Source: CAWDJT01 sp963828705
Lineage (GTDB): Bacteria; Desulfobacterota; Syntrophobacteria; Syntrophobacterales; Syntrophobacteraceae
NCBI GenBank assembly: GCA_963828705.1
Contig: CAWHGA010000050.1
Coordinates: forward strand, 1-64,000
Reading direction: 5' to 3'
Length of the DNA stretch: 64,000 nt
Both the position numbers and the translations under genes were made by a program. Positions 1 through 8,863 of the stretch are shown here, piece by piece. Position 1 is the first letter of the stretch; every line of letters starts with the position of its first letter. Below the pieces are notes generated by a model. It did not search any database and was not told the DNA's origin. It saw only the letters and a list, made by a program, of their open reading frames with translations.

Positions 1-1881
1 CACCTTTCGCTAGTTTTGGCAGACCGCCGAGGATTTTCCGGTGAGGCGATACGTCGCATATAGATTCCACTGGACAGCCTCGCCACAGTGTGGCATGAAA
101 GAGTTGTACCCCACTGGCGAGGCGCGATCTTGCAGCAACGAATTGAAAGAATTGATGACATCCCGCTTCTCTTGCACTGGCTTGATACCATGAGAGTCCA
201 GGAAAGCATCGATTCCATCTGGCTTCCCCATGGCAACGGGGGTGGTCTCAGCTACGGGCAACTGGCAACGCTCTTTGTGACGTACGTGCTCCATTCACTC
301 ACTCACCGCCTGTATCAAATGGAGGAATGGCTTGCCAGCCACTTCACCGTGATCCAGCACTGCACCGGCTGGGATCTGAGTGCCAAAGATGCCACCGATG
401 ACCGCCTCGGACGGATGCTGCAAGTGCTTGGCTCCACAGCCATTGACAACCTGCGGTTCCAGCGGGAAATGGGCCGGCACTTGATTCAGGCTTATGAACT
501 GCCCACCGATGTGGCGCGTTATGATACCACCAGCTTCAGCGTCTATCATGCCCCCGGTCGGCAAGAACCCGACGGCCTCTTGCGCTTTGGCTACAGTAAG
601 GACCACCGGCCGGACTTGCTGCAGTTCAAACAAGGCCTGGCAACCCTGGATCCGGCTGGGATGCCCCTGTTGTCTGAAACCCTGCCCGGCAATGATGCCG
701 ATGATTCGCTCTATCTGCCTGCCTGGAGAGAACTGAAAAAGACCATCGGCCATGGCGAATTTCTCTACGTCGCCGACTGCAAGGCTTCAGCTCTGCAGAC
801 CAGGGCGGTCATCGACCAGGAGGGTGGTTGCTATCTGTTCCCGCTGCCCATGACCGGGGAGATCCCCCGGCAGCTATCCCGGTTGGTTCTCCATCCACCC
901 ACCGAGCCCCGGCCCATTTCCCTGGCCGCGACAGCAGACCAGAAGGTCGCCACCGTCCAAGATCGGCCAAGGTTTCGTCGTCCAGAAACCCATGCACGCC
1001 ACCATCGAAGGCGGTTCACTGCATGGTTGGAACGAGCAGTGGTTTGTCGTTCAAAGTCGCTCCTACGCCGAGAGCCAAACCAAGGCCTGCATCGACCGCC
1101 TCGAAAAAGCCGAACAGGAGCTCCAACGCCTGAAGCCCAAAAAGGCGGAAACGGGCCAGCAGTTTCAGCACAGAGCCGAAAAGATCCTCAAAAACAGAAG
1201 CTGCGAAGGGCTTCTGTCCCTGGAGCTGCAAGAGACCATAACACACCGGGAAAAATACCCGGGGCGCGGCCGTCCCAAAGCCGACAGCCCGCGCCAAGTG
1301 GTGGAGCTCCGGCAGTTGGCCCTCCGGTTTCACCGTGATGATGCCGCCATCGAGCAAACTCTTCGGCTCGCCGGATGGCGGATCTATGTCAGCAATGCGG
1401 CGCCGGCGCGGCTGTCCCTGGAGCAGAGCGTCCGTTATTACCGGGAGGAATGGCGGGTGGAGCGTGGCTTCCACCGCTTCAAGGAAGGCTATCTTCCCGC
1501 ATTGCCGCTCTTTCTTCGGGTGCCCGAACGGATCAAGGGCCTCATGTTGCTCCTTAGCGTCGCTCTGCAGGCCATAACCCTGCTTGAGTACGTGGCCCGC
1601 CGCGAACTGGCGGCCCAGCATGATCAACTCGCTGGTCTCGTTCCCGGCAACCCCAAAATGAAAACCCCGAGACCCACGGCAGAGCGTCTCCTATCTCAGT
1701 TCACGCAGCTCCATCTGCTCATTGAGGAATCCGACCATTCCATCTCCGGGCGTCTCATTGAGGCGCTCAGTCCCATCCAGCTTCGTATCTTGGGTCTGCT
1801 CGGCATTCCGGCAACTGTCTATGCTATCGCCTTCAGCCAGGGAAAATTCCACGACTCAAGCTGAAATGAGCGAAACGTCAG
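1..1881 (+). mobile_element. IS1634-type insertion sequence
   Basis: The element holds a single transposase gene flanked by imperfect inverted ends. The left end (1-20, containing TTTCGCT then TTTTGGC) matches the reverse complement of the right end (about 1860-1879, containing TTTCGCT then TTTCAGC). The left boundary may lie a few bases outside the window, so no target duplication can be checked. The right end stops about 47 bases from the stop codon of the integron cassette gene, so the element appears to have inserted into the cassette array and probably removed the distal attC. Family is inferred from the transposase. Confidence 0.75.
88..1864 (+). CDS. IS1634-family (DDE) transposase, frameshifted
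   Basis: The N-terminal part carries the DUF4277-like segment typical of IS1634 transposases (RIDDIPLLLHWLD near residue 20) followed by the DDE catalytic domain, with DTTSFSVY containing the first Asp and FLYVADCKA the second. The C-terminal part (RVERGFHRFKEGYLPALP, containing the third acidic residue) is in a different frame. The reading frame changes once, near 940-975; downstream the frame is open to 1864. The start at 88 is a GTG inside the left end region and is uncertain. Because of the frameshift the copy is either dead or carries a sequencing error. Confidence 0.85.
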
Positions 1882-1927
1882 TAATAAGTCATGGTGTCCC
1901 TCCGGTCTCTTTTGTATTTTTCGGCCA

Positions 1928-2538
1928 TTATTTTAAGATGGGAGAGATAGTGAACTCTTTCTTATGAACGGCTTGCCCGTAATATTTGAACATCTCCGGT
2001 ACAAAGACCTCTGCAAGTCCCATCATATCTGAGCTCCCACCAGTACTATGGAGCTCAGCTTGCCAAATAGGAGGCGCATTGGGTTCCATCATATCAAAAA
2101 CCGTAGAGAAAATAGCTATGGCAAGTTGACAATAATATTCCCTTCCAGAATAAAAGCTCGCTGCCCACCGAAAACAACATCAGGAGAACTGGAAATGTAT
2201 TCCCGTGGTTTAACTGTATATGCATAAACTACCTGTGCAAAGGCAGGACCTTTCTCCTCTACAAATCCCAGCTTCTTCATTTCTTGCCTAATAAGCTCCT
2301 GGATTTTTAGATCCACAACTGAAGTTCCAAGTTTAGAGGAAAAACTAAACCGGACCCTTTGAGAATCGGGAGTTCCCGGTTTTGTCGCATCGGCTAAAGT
2401 GTCAGTCCATATCCTGTAAAGCTTCTGGTCAGGATGAATGGCAGAATCAATTACTCCCCCACGGTAAAGACGCATGCAACCGGTGCTGACAATACAAAGA
2501 CACAGAAGTGTCAATCCGGCTCTTCTTGTGTTTGTCAT
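1928..2538 (-). CDS. Integron-cassette lipoprotein, frameshifted
   Basis: Start ATG at 2538 is preceded by AGGAGA at good spacing. The first 20 or so residues form a lipoprotein signal ending in VSTG-C, so the product is predicted to be membrane anchored. The first frame stops at 2116, but shifting one base at about 2118 gives a conserved-looking continuation (VFDMMEPNAPPIWQAELHS to VHKKEFTISPILK) ending at the TAA at 1928-1930. The overall pattern resembles DUF4136-like lipoproteins, without certainty. The gene starts 33 bases after an attC-like site and reads away from the integrase, as a cassette gene should. Function unknown. Confidence 0.65.
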
Positions 2539-2570
2539 CTCATCTCCTACCTCGCCCATTGTTCCTTGTG

Positions 2571-2657
2571 GCATAACACCGAACTAAGCCTCGCCGCCAC
2601 AGACTGCAGGATAAAGCGCCTTGCGTACCCGGCGTCGGCTTGAGTGATTGGTTGGCC
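2571..2657 (-). repeat. attC-like integron recombination site
   Basis: Read on the minus strand it begins GGCCAAC (R''-like), then TCAAGCCGACGCCG (L''), and ends with CGGCGAGGCTTAG (L') and GTTATGC (R'). L'' and L' are complementary except for a mismatch and one extra base in L'', the extrahelical base that is a hallmark of attC sites. The length of about 87 bases is in the normal range. L'' closely resembles the well-known attC consensus of chromosomal integrons. R boxes each deviate at one position from the GTTRRRY rule. It separates the lipoprotein cassette from the stretch next to the integrase. Confidence 0.75.
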
Positions 2658-3096
2658 GGTCGCAACCCCCATCGGGAGGACCGAGGCCTATGCATAGCTA
2701 CCCCACTGCGCAAAGGAGGGCCTGGCCCACCAGGAAAGCTCATATGGTGCAGCAGGGCTACCGCCCTTCGGCGCCAAGCTGGTTGCGGCTAGCGGCGACC
2801 AAACGCGACGCACCAACGGCCTTACGCCGAGGACACCGGCCAGTACAATGGAGTTACGACTGCCGGAGACCGCCAACCATTGATTATCAGGTACATTTGC
2901 CTTGATAACTTGATATTGGAGGCATTTTTAGGTAAATTCGCCCCATGTCCAATATCAAAACCAAATCGCCATGGCGAGGCTACGTTGGGGTCGATTTGTC
3001 GTGTGAGCAGTGGCAAGAACTGTGAGCATAGGGTGTGGATACGATACGTCCGCTTGGCTTGTTGATTCAAAATACAGACTGAAAACGGGGTTGTCA
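2658..3096. other. First cassette / attI and integrase promoter region
   Basis: This stretch lies between the attC-like site and the integrase start, where attI, the first cassette and the divergent promoters of an integron are expected. The minus strand is open for about 60 codons (2688-2876) but shows no family I recognise. I could not find a convincing attI core site or LexA box by eye. The part after 2880 is AT-richer and probably contains the integrase promoter. Confidence 0.4.
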
Positions 3097-3858
3097 ATGT
3101 CAAGACAGCGGCGGCTTCTCGACGAGGTGCGGGACCTGATGCGACTGCATCACTACTCGATTCATACCGAACGGTCATATTGTGATTGGATCAAACGGTA
3201 TGTGCATTTCCATGCTATGAGCACCAGAGAGGATTTGCACGAGGGAGAAGCCAAGATTGAAGCCTTCTTGACTCATCTGGCGGTGCACGGCAAGGTGGCG
3301 CCCTCGACCCAGAACCAAGCCATGAATGCTCTCGTCTTCCTCTACAAAAAGGTACTCGGCCAGCCACTTGATCAAGAGATCAACGCGGTTCGAGCCTCAC
3401 GAAAGCCGAAAGTGCCCTTGCTTAACAACCATCTGGTACGGGTGAAAGCCCTTCACCAACAGGACCGGCTGCAGGGGTACGGCGAGGTCTATATGCCCCA
3501 TGCGCTGGGGCGCAAATACCGCGGCGCCGCCAAGGAGTGGGGGTGGCAATATGTGTTCCCTGCACGGAATCTCTCCACCGATCCGCGCACCGGCATCGTA
3601 CGCCGCCATCACGTCGACCCGAGCGTGGTCAACAAAGCCATCCAGGCCGCGGTTAGAAAAGCCGGCTTGGCCAAGCACATCACGGCGCACACCTTTCGCC
3701 ATAGTTTCGCGACCCACCTGCTGCAGCGCGGAACCGACATCCGTACCATCCAGGCGCTGTTGGGCCACAAGGACGTCTCCACCACCATGATCTACACCCA
3801 TGTGTTAAATCAAGGGGGACACGGAGTGCCCAGCCCCCTTGATGACCTGATGGCATGA
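3097..3858 (+). CDS. intI: Integron integrase with internal deletion
   Basis: Tyrosine recombinase of the IntI group, 253 residues against the usual 320-340. The N-terminal core-binding domain (LHHYSIHTERSYCDWI) and the C-terminal catalytic part are both clear. The IntI-specific region around RRHHVDPSVVNKAIQ is present, as are HTFRHSFATHLL (His and second Arg) and GHKDVSTTMIYTHV (His and nucleophilic Tyr). About 70 residues are missing without a frame change at residue 107 (near base 3417), where KVP joins directly to LLNNHLVRVKAL. The lost piece is the one that carries the first catalytic arginine (TGMRxSE...LRVKD in IntI1). The protein should therefore be catalytically dead. It is transcribed away from the cassettes, the normal integron layout. 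Start ATG 3097 fits the family N-terminus. Confidence 0.88.
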   Translation: MSRQRRLLDEVRDLMRLHHYSIHTERSYCDWIKRYVHFHAMSTREDLHEGEAKIEAFLTHLAVHGKVAPSTQNQAMNALVFLYKKVLGQPLDQEINAVRASRKPKVPLLNNHLVRVKALHQQDRLQGYGEVYMPHALGRKYRGAAKEWGWQYVFPARNLSTDPRTGIVRRHHVDPSVVNKAIQAAVRKAGLAKHITAHTFRHSFATHLLQRGTDIRTIQALLGHKDVSTTMIYTHVLNQGGHGVPSPLDDLMA

Positions 3859-3869
3859 AATCAGCATCA

Positions 3870-4481
3870 TCATCTGTTGGCGTTGGCAAGCGCGGCACCG
3901 AACAGGATGAAAGTGACACCACCGGCTCGATTGACGGCACGGCTGCCTTTGGCAGAAGTGAGCAACCCCTTGGCCCGGTTGGCCATGAGCGCATACAGCA
4001 GGTGAATGAGCACCACCAGGGCGCTGTAGGTCATAACCAGTGCGGCGAACTGAGTCGTGTAATGATCAGTGGCATCAATGAACTGGGGAAATATCGATAG
4101 AAAGAAGAAGATTACCTTCGGATTTGTGAGTTGCATTGCGATTCCTTCGACATAACGCCTGCCAAAGCCACCGACTGGAGCGGTTCCTTCCTTGAATTCG
4201 AGCGCCGGCGCACGCCAGAGCTTGATGCCCAAGAAAAACAGGTACACAGCACCGACATACTTCATAACCGTGAAGGCCGTGGCCGAAGCAGCAAGCACAA
4301 TACCCGCGCCGGTCGCCGATATGGCCGCAACCACGAAGGCGCCGGAGGCGATGCCCAGAATGCCGCCAAATGTGCGGTAAAGGCTATGCCTTAATGCGTT
4401 GGTGAGGGTCAAGAGGACCCCGGGGCCCGGGCTGAAGACAGTGATGGTGGCCATCAGGATAAAGAGCGGGTAATGCTTCAT
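3870..4481 (-). CDS. LysE/RhtB-family amino acid exporter
   Basis: A 203-residue membrane protein with about six hydrophobic segments and the family signature near the N-terminus (FSPGPGVLLTLTNAL, about residues 16-30) and LTNPKVIFFFLSIFPQF in the middle. RhtB/LysE proteins export homoserine, threonine, lysine or related amino acids across the inner membrane; the substrate here cannot be read from sequence. The ATG at 4481 has GGGAG eight bases upstream. It is convergent with the integrase and only 11 bases from its stop, so it marks the edge of the chromosomal backbone next to the integron remnant. It reads in the same direction as iorB, 54 bases behind it. Confidence 0.85.
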   Translation of the reverse strand: MKHYPLFILMATITVFSPGPGVLLTLTNALRHSLYRTFGGILGIASGAFVVAAISATGAGIVLAASATAFTVMKYVGAVYLFFLGIKLWRAPALEFKEGTAPVGGFGRRYVEGIAMQLTNPKVIFFFLSIFPQFIDATDHYTTQFAALVMTYSALVVLIHLLYALMANRAKGLLTSAKGSRAVNRAGGVTFILFGAALANANR

Positions 4482-4535
4482 AGGTGATACTCCCGAGGAC
4501 GATGGAAGTTGACCGGTGGTGACACTGGCGGCGGT

Positions 4536-5123
4536 TCAGACGGCTTGCGCACCGAGTTCCAGCCCCATGGCGAAGGCCTTCTGATTGACCGCCAGGATTT
4601 TCGGGGGCAGCCGTTCCTCCAGCACCGCCAGCCAACTGGCTTCGCTTGCCGGAAACTTTCCGGTGCCGGCCAATACCCCCAGCATCACGATGTTGGCGGC
4701 CAGATTGGAGCCGGCCTGGCGGGCCATCTCAAGGGCCGGTACCCGGATCAGTCGGGCGACGCTTGCCGCCACCGGTCCGTAGATGGTTTCCAGGGGCGGG
4801 TAGACGCTTTTACCCGTGGCCACGGTGAAGGGAATAATCGGGGTCACATTGGAAATGACCAGGGTGCCGGCATGGCATTTGGGCAGGGCGCGCAGCGTCT
4901 CGATGGGTTCGAAAGCCATCAGCACGTCGGCTTCACCGTCGGCAATGGTGGGGCTAAAGATGTTTCCGATGGCCACGGCCGATTCCACCACCCCGCCGCG
5001 TTGGGCCATTCCGTGGATTTCGCTGATGGTAACTTGCAAGCCTTCCTTGAGCGCCACTTCCCCTACCAGTCGGGTGGCAAGCAGGGTCCCTTGTCCGCCG
5101 ACACCGGTGAAGAAAATCCTCAT
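4536..5123 (-). CDS. iorB: Indolepyruvate:ferredoxin oxidoreductase, beta subunit
   Basis: About 195 residues with the gamma-type domain of 2-oxoacid:acceptor oxidoreductases: FFTGVGGQGTLLATRL at the N-terminus and SEIHGMAQRGGVVESAV, the usual IorB motifs. With IorA it oxidises arylpyruvates (from Trp, Tyr, Phe transamination) to arylacetyl-CoA, CO2 and reduced ferredoxin in the cytoplasm. Start chosen at the ATG giving MRIFFTGVGGQG, the normal family N-terminus; an in-frame ATG at 5156 is the alternative and neither has a strong ribosome-binding site. Last gene of the leftward livJ-paaK-iorA operon, separated from iorA by a 290-base stretch of dispersed repeat. Confidence 0.9.
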   Translation of the reverse strand: MRIFFTGVGGQGTLLATRLVGEVALKEGLQVTISEIHGMAQRGGVVESAVAIGNIFSPTIADGEADVLMAFEPIETLRALPKCHAGTLVISNVTPIIPFTVATGKSVYPPLETIYGPVAASVARLIRVPALEMARQAGSNLAANIVMLGVLAGTGKFPASEASWLAVLEERLPPKILAVNQKAFAMGLELGAQAV

Positions 5124-5164
5124 GCCTGTTGTCTTACTGCTAGTGTCTAAAACCATCGGGTTTT

Positions 5165-5375
5165 CTCACCCTCCCCCAACCCCTCCCGTCAAGGGAGGGG
5201 AGTTTTGAGATAGTTACTGAGTACAGCTCCACGCAAATAAGTATCCGAAATGCTAGGTTCGTCATTCCGGCGGAAGCCGGAATCCAGTCTTTCTAAAGTT
5301 TCCGGGACCCCGGCTTTCGCCGGGGTGACGGTTCATAACTTGGGCACATTATTCTGTGGTCGTGCACCAAGTACA
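5165..5375. repeat. Composite palindromic repeat between iorA and iorB
   Basis: Three units follow one another: a CCCCTCCC-GTCAA-GGGAGGGG hairpin (about 5183-5203), a block GTRCAGCTCCAC...TAAGTATCCG (5221-5247) that recurs at 9659-9690, and the pair GTCATTCCGGCGGAAGCCGG (from 5261) and CCCCGGCTTTCGCCGGGG (about 5308-5325) ending in TTGGGCAC..ATTCTGTGG (5340-5360). The last tail recurs at 28870-28890. It lies within the operon, so it may act as an RNA processing or stability element; that is inference. Confidence 0.7.
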
Positions 5376-5413
5376 GGACTGCATGGATCATGGCGCTGAA
5401 ACGGTAACGCCCC

Positions 5414-7273
5414 CTAATCCAGCCGTTTGGGCTTGATGGAGGAACAGATCTGGGAACAAACGCTGCAGCCGGCGCAAAGCGCCGGGTCGATGCGGATGCA
5501 GGCGCCGGCTGGGCCGGCCTCATCCCAGACAAAAGCCGGACAGCCCAGTTCTTCCAGGCACTGGCGGCACAGATCGCAGCTTTCCTCGACGGCGAATACC
5601 ACCTTCTGTTTCTTCCCGGTCATGCGCCGTTCGTGCAACGGGCAGGGGCTTTTGGAGATGAGGACGATCACTCCCGGTTGCTGCAGGGCATCCTTGATCT
5701 GCGTGAGGGTCTCCCGGGTCTTTTTGACCTGCAGCGGGTTGACGGTGAAGACCTGTTTCACGCCGCATCCGCGAACCACGGCTTCAATGCTGACCTTGGG
5801 CTGGATCTTGCCATCCGCGGTGAGTTCGATCCCAGGGTGGGGCTGATGGCCGGTCATGGCGGTGGTGCCGTTGTCGAGGATCACCAGCAGGAACCGGTGA
5901 TCATTGCCAACGGCGTTGATGAGGCCAGGTATGCCGGCATGGAAAAAGGTCGAATCGCCGATGAAGGCAACGACCGGCTGCGGCAGCACCTTGCTGAAGC
6001 CGCCGGCAGTGGATACGCTGGAACCCATGCAGATGAGGAAATCCGCCATGCTGAGCGGCGGCAGCAGCCCCAGGGTGTAGCAGCCGATGTCGGTGGGATA
6101 GACGGCATCCTGGCCAAAGGTTTGTTTCACCGCATAGAAGGTGGCGCGGTGCGGACAACCGGGACAGAGATTGGGTGGCCGCTGTGGCAGTTCCGGGATG
6201 GTGAAGACCTTGGGCGGTTGGTAGGGGATCTCGAAAAAGCGGCTTATGGCTCGCTTCACCTTGACCGCGTCCAGTTCGAATTCACGGGGGATGAGTTCCG
6301 CACCTTTGCCGGCAATGGGAATGGTGACTCGTCCTTCCTGGGCCGCCACCTTGAGCGCCTCTTCAAGGAACGGTTCCAGCTCTTCCACCACCAGGACCTT
6401 ATCGACACTCTGCAGGAAGTCCTGGAACAAGACTTTGGGCTGGGGATGGGAAAACCCGATCTTGAGCACCTTCACCCGGTCTTCCAGCTTCAGGTCCTGG
6501 ATGGCATCGCGCACGTAGAGATAGGAAACCCCACTGGTGACGATGCCCCAGCGGCCGTCACCGACGGTGAAGTTGAGCGGGCTCTGCTCGGCTTCCTGCT
6601 GCAGCTTGGCGAGCTTATCCAGAAGCACGAGCCGCAGTTTCCGGCCCACCATGGGTACCACCACCAGGTTGAAGGGGTCCTTGTGAAAGGCGGCCTGCGG
6701 CCGTTCCCGGGGAAGCTCGCCAAGGTGCACCGGCCCGCGGCAATGGTTGACCCGGGTGGTGGTGCGCAGCATCACCGGAATCCGGTATTTTTCGGAGAGT
6801 TCCAGGCCCAGCAACACCATGGCCTTGGCCTCTGCCGGGGTGGACGGTTCCAGCATGGGGACCCCGGCCATCTTGGCATAGTAGCGGTTGTCCTGTTCGT
6901 TTTGACTGGAATGGAGCGACGGATCATCGGCGGAAACCAGGACCATGCCGGCCTGCACGCCGACATAGGCGAGCGTCATAAAGGCGTCGGCGGCGACATT
7001 GAGTCCCACATGCTTCATGGAACAAAGGCTGCGCACGCCGGAAATCGCCGCCGCACAGCTGGTTTCCAGGGAGACCTTTTCATTCACCGAGTATTCCACG
7101 TAGACATCGGCTTCTTTGGACAACTGATAGAACCGGTCCAGAATCTCCGAAGAGGGCGTACCGGGATAGGCCGCCATAAACCGGACGTTGCCTTCCAGCG
7201 CCCCGCGGACTATGGCTTCGTTTCCCAACAGCAACAACGGTTTGCCGGTATCAGCCTGCAACAGTTCGTGCAT
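5414..7273 (-). CDS. iorA: Indolepyruvate:ferredoxin oxidoreductase, alpha subunit
   Basis: Intact, 619 residues, the usual IorA length. Order of domains: N-terminal pyrimidine-binding domain (AAYPGTPSSEILDRF near residue 36, SMKHVGLNVAADAFM), central domain, thiamine diphosphate domain (CPGCPHRATFYAVK, then GDSTFFHAGIPGLINAV with the metal-binding Asp), and a C-terminal ferredoxin-like domain with two cysteine clusters (CDLCRQCLEELGC and CAGCSVCSQIC) for 4Fe-4S centres. ATG 7273 has AGGAAGGA upstream. Placement behind paaK and the liv transporter points to aromatic amino acid oxidation. A second iorA lies at 61698-63552. Confidence 0.95.
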   Translation of the reverse strand: MHELLQADTGKPLLLLGNEAIVRGALEGNVRFMAAYPGTPSSEILDRFYQLSKEADVYVEYSVNEKVSLETSCAAAISGVRSLCSMKHVGLNVAADAFMTLAYVGVQAGMVLVSADDPSLHSSQNEQDNRYYAKMAGVPMLEPSTPAEAKAMVLLGLELSEKYRIPVMLRTTTRVNHCRGPVHLGELPRERPQAAFHKDPFNLVVVPMVGRKLRLVLLDKLAKLQQEAEQSPLNFTVGDGRWGIVTSGVSYLYVRDAIQDLKLEDRVKVLKIGFSHPQPKVLFQDFLQSVDKVLVVEELEPFLEEALKVAAQEGRVTIPIAGKGAELIPREFELDAVKVKRAISRFFEIPYQPPKVFTIPELPQRPPNLCPGCPHRATFYAVKQTFGQDAVYPTDIGCYTLGLLPPLSMADFLICMGSSVSTAGGFSKVLPQPVVAFIGDSTFFHAGIPGLINAVGNDHRFLLVILDNGTTAMTGHQPHPGIELTADGKIQPKVSIEAVVRGCGVKQVFTVNPLQVKKTRETLTQIKDALQQPGVIVLISKSPCPLHERRMTGKKQKVVFAVEESCDLCRQCLEELGCPAFVWDEAGPAGACIRIDPALCAGCSVCSQICSSIKPKRLD

Positions 7274-7332
7274 GGTTCAAGGTCCTTCCTGTTAAGAGGG
7301 TATCCAAAAGCCCGGTGACAGGTTGCCTCTGC

Positions 7333-7402
7333 CGTCACCCCGGTGAAAACCGGGGTCCAGGAAGTCTTGAAAAATCTGGATTCCGGCTTCCGCCGGAATG
7401 AC
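7333..7402. repeat. GTCATTCC/GTGACG-type dispersed repeat
   Basis: Inverted copy of the family seen at 5261, 28789, 59242 and 61515: GTCACCCCGGTGAAAACCGG at one end and TTCCGGCTTCCGCCGGAATG at the other, with a TGGATT/GGTCCAG pair between them. It sits between paaK and iorA. Confidence 0.7.
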
Positions 7403-7490
7403 GCAAGTGTGACTCGCTACGACTCTTTCGACACGCTCTGAGAGGCACGGTAGGGCGTGAGAATGTGCGACCTTCCCTCCATACGGCCCT

Positions 7491-8789
7491 TCAGCGGTGA
7501 TCGACAAACAACGGCACCACGCCGTCACGGCGTTCCAGGGTTCCGCGTTCCACCAGTTTGATGCGCGGGGAGAGGCCGATAAAATTGGCCACCTTCTCCC
7601 GCATCACATCCGCCAGAGTACGCTGTTCACGCATCTTGTCGAAGAACAGCTTCTCGGTGATTTCCACCCAGAGTTCCAACTCATCCTGATGCCCACGTCT
7701 GGTGGCCACCAATTGGAAGGGGGGGCGTTCCCCTTCGATGGATTCGAGCACATCGCCGATCCGTTCGGGAATGATATTGACTCCCTTGATGATCACGACC
7801 CCGTCGTAGCGCCCGCGGATCCGGCTGATCCGCTGGAAGGTGCGGCCGCAGGGGCAGGGTTCGGGAATCAGACTGCAGCGGTCGCCGGTGCGGTAGCGCA
7901 CCACCGGGAAGGCTTCTTTGGTGAGGGTGGTGATCACCAGCTCACCTTCCTCGCCGGGTGGCAACACGCGCCCGCTCACCGGATCGATGATCTCGGCATG
8001 GAAGTGGTCTTCCTGGAGATGCATGCCCTGCTGTTCGAGGCATTCGCCGGCGACACCGGGTCCCATGACTTCGCTGTTGCCGTAGTTGTCGGTGACTTTG
8101 ACGAAGAGCCGCTCCTCGATTTCGCGGCGGGTTTCTTCGGTCCAGGGTTCCCCGGCACAGATGCAGTAACGAAGCGATAAGGTCTTGCGATCGATCCCCA
8201 AACGATCGAGGCGATCAGCCATCACCAGGGCATAAGACGGTGTGGACACCAGCACCGTGGTCCGATAGTCCTGCATGATCTTCACTTGGCGATCGGTTCG
8301 ACCCACCGAGGTGGGCAGCACCGAGGCGCCGATCCGTTCAGCACCATAATGGATGCCCAAACCGCCGGTCATGAGCCCATAAGCAAAGGTGATCTGGATG
8401 ACATCGTCGCGGGTCACGCCGCCGGCGCTCAGGATGCGCGCCACCAGATGGCTCCAGGTGGCCAGGTCCTGGCGGGTGTAACCCACCACCTGGGGGTTGC
8501 TCATGGTGCCCGAAGAGGAATGGATCCGCACCACCTCACGCAGGGGTACGGCAAACATCTCGTAGGGATAACAGGAACTCACATCCTGGCTGGTGGTGAA
8601 GGGGAGGCGTTCCAGGTCCTTGAGATCGGTAATGTCGTGTTCCGGAGAAAAGCCCACTTCCTTGAAGCGGCGGTGATAGAAGGCCACATTGCGATACACC
8701 CGGTTGAGAGTCGCCTGCAGGCGCTCCAGCTGGAGCTGCCGGATCTCCTCGCGATCCAAACATTCCTTGTCCGGTTCCCAGATCGGCAT
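7491..8789 (-). CDS. paaK: Phenylacetate-CoA ligase
   Basis: Adenylate-forming enzyme of about 432 residues that converts phenylacetate (or another arylacetate), CoA and ATP to arylacetyl-CoA, AMP and pyrophosphate. The family landmarks HSSSGTMSNPQVVGYTR, YGNSEVMGPGVAGE and the C-terminal KGVNIIPERIGDVLE are visible. The phosphate loop reads SSGTMSNPQ where many PaaK proteins have SSGTTGKP, so the usual lysine is missing. Start ATG 8789 was chosen because GGAGG lies nine bases upstream; ATG 8798 would have the same site abutting it. Flanked by livF and iorA in one operon: IorAB and PaaK in anaerobes commonly share arylacetyl-CoA as product. Confidence 0.93.
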   Translation of the reverse strand: MPIWEPDKECLDREEIRQLQLERLQATLNRVYRNVAFYHRRFKEVGFSPEHDITDLKDLERLPFTTSQDVSSCYPYEMFAVPLREVVRIHSSSGTMSNPQVVGYTRQDLATWSHLVARILSAGGVTRDDVIQITFAYGLMTGGLGIHYGAERIGASVLPTSVGRTDRQVKIMQDYRTTVLVSTPSYALVMADRLDRLGIDRKTLSLRYCICAGEPWTEETRREIEERLFVKVTDNYGNSEVMGPGVAGECLEQQGMHLQEDHFHAEIIDPVSGRVLPPGEEGELVITTLTKEAFPVVRYRTGDRCSLIPEPCPCGRTFQRISRIRGRYDGVVIIKGVNIIPERIGDVLESIEGERPPFQLVATRRGHQDELELWVEITEKLFFDKMREQRTLADVMREKVANFIGLSPRIKLVERGTLERRDGVVPLFVDHR

Positions 8790-8863
8790 GAGGGTCATCC
8801 TCCGATGACAATGGCGGGATATCGGGTTGCATCCCGATCCAGCAGCACTGCCGGTGTGTGTGG

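Noticed and set aside
5633..7318. 561-codon open frame on the plus strand opposite iorA
   Set aside because: It mirrors the codon pattern of the intact iorA on the other strand, is rich in His/Gly/Asp as typical of antisense frames, and has no recognisable domain or ribosome-binding site.
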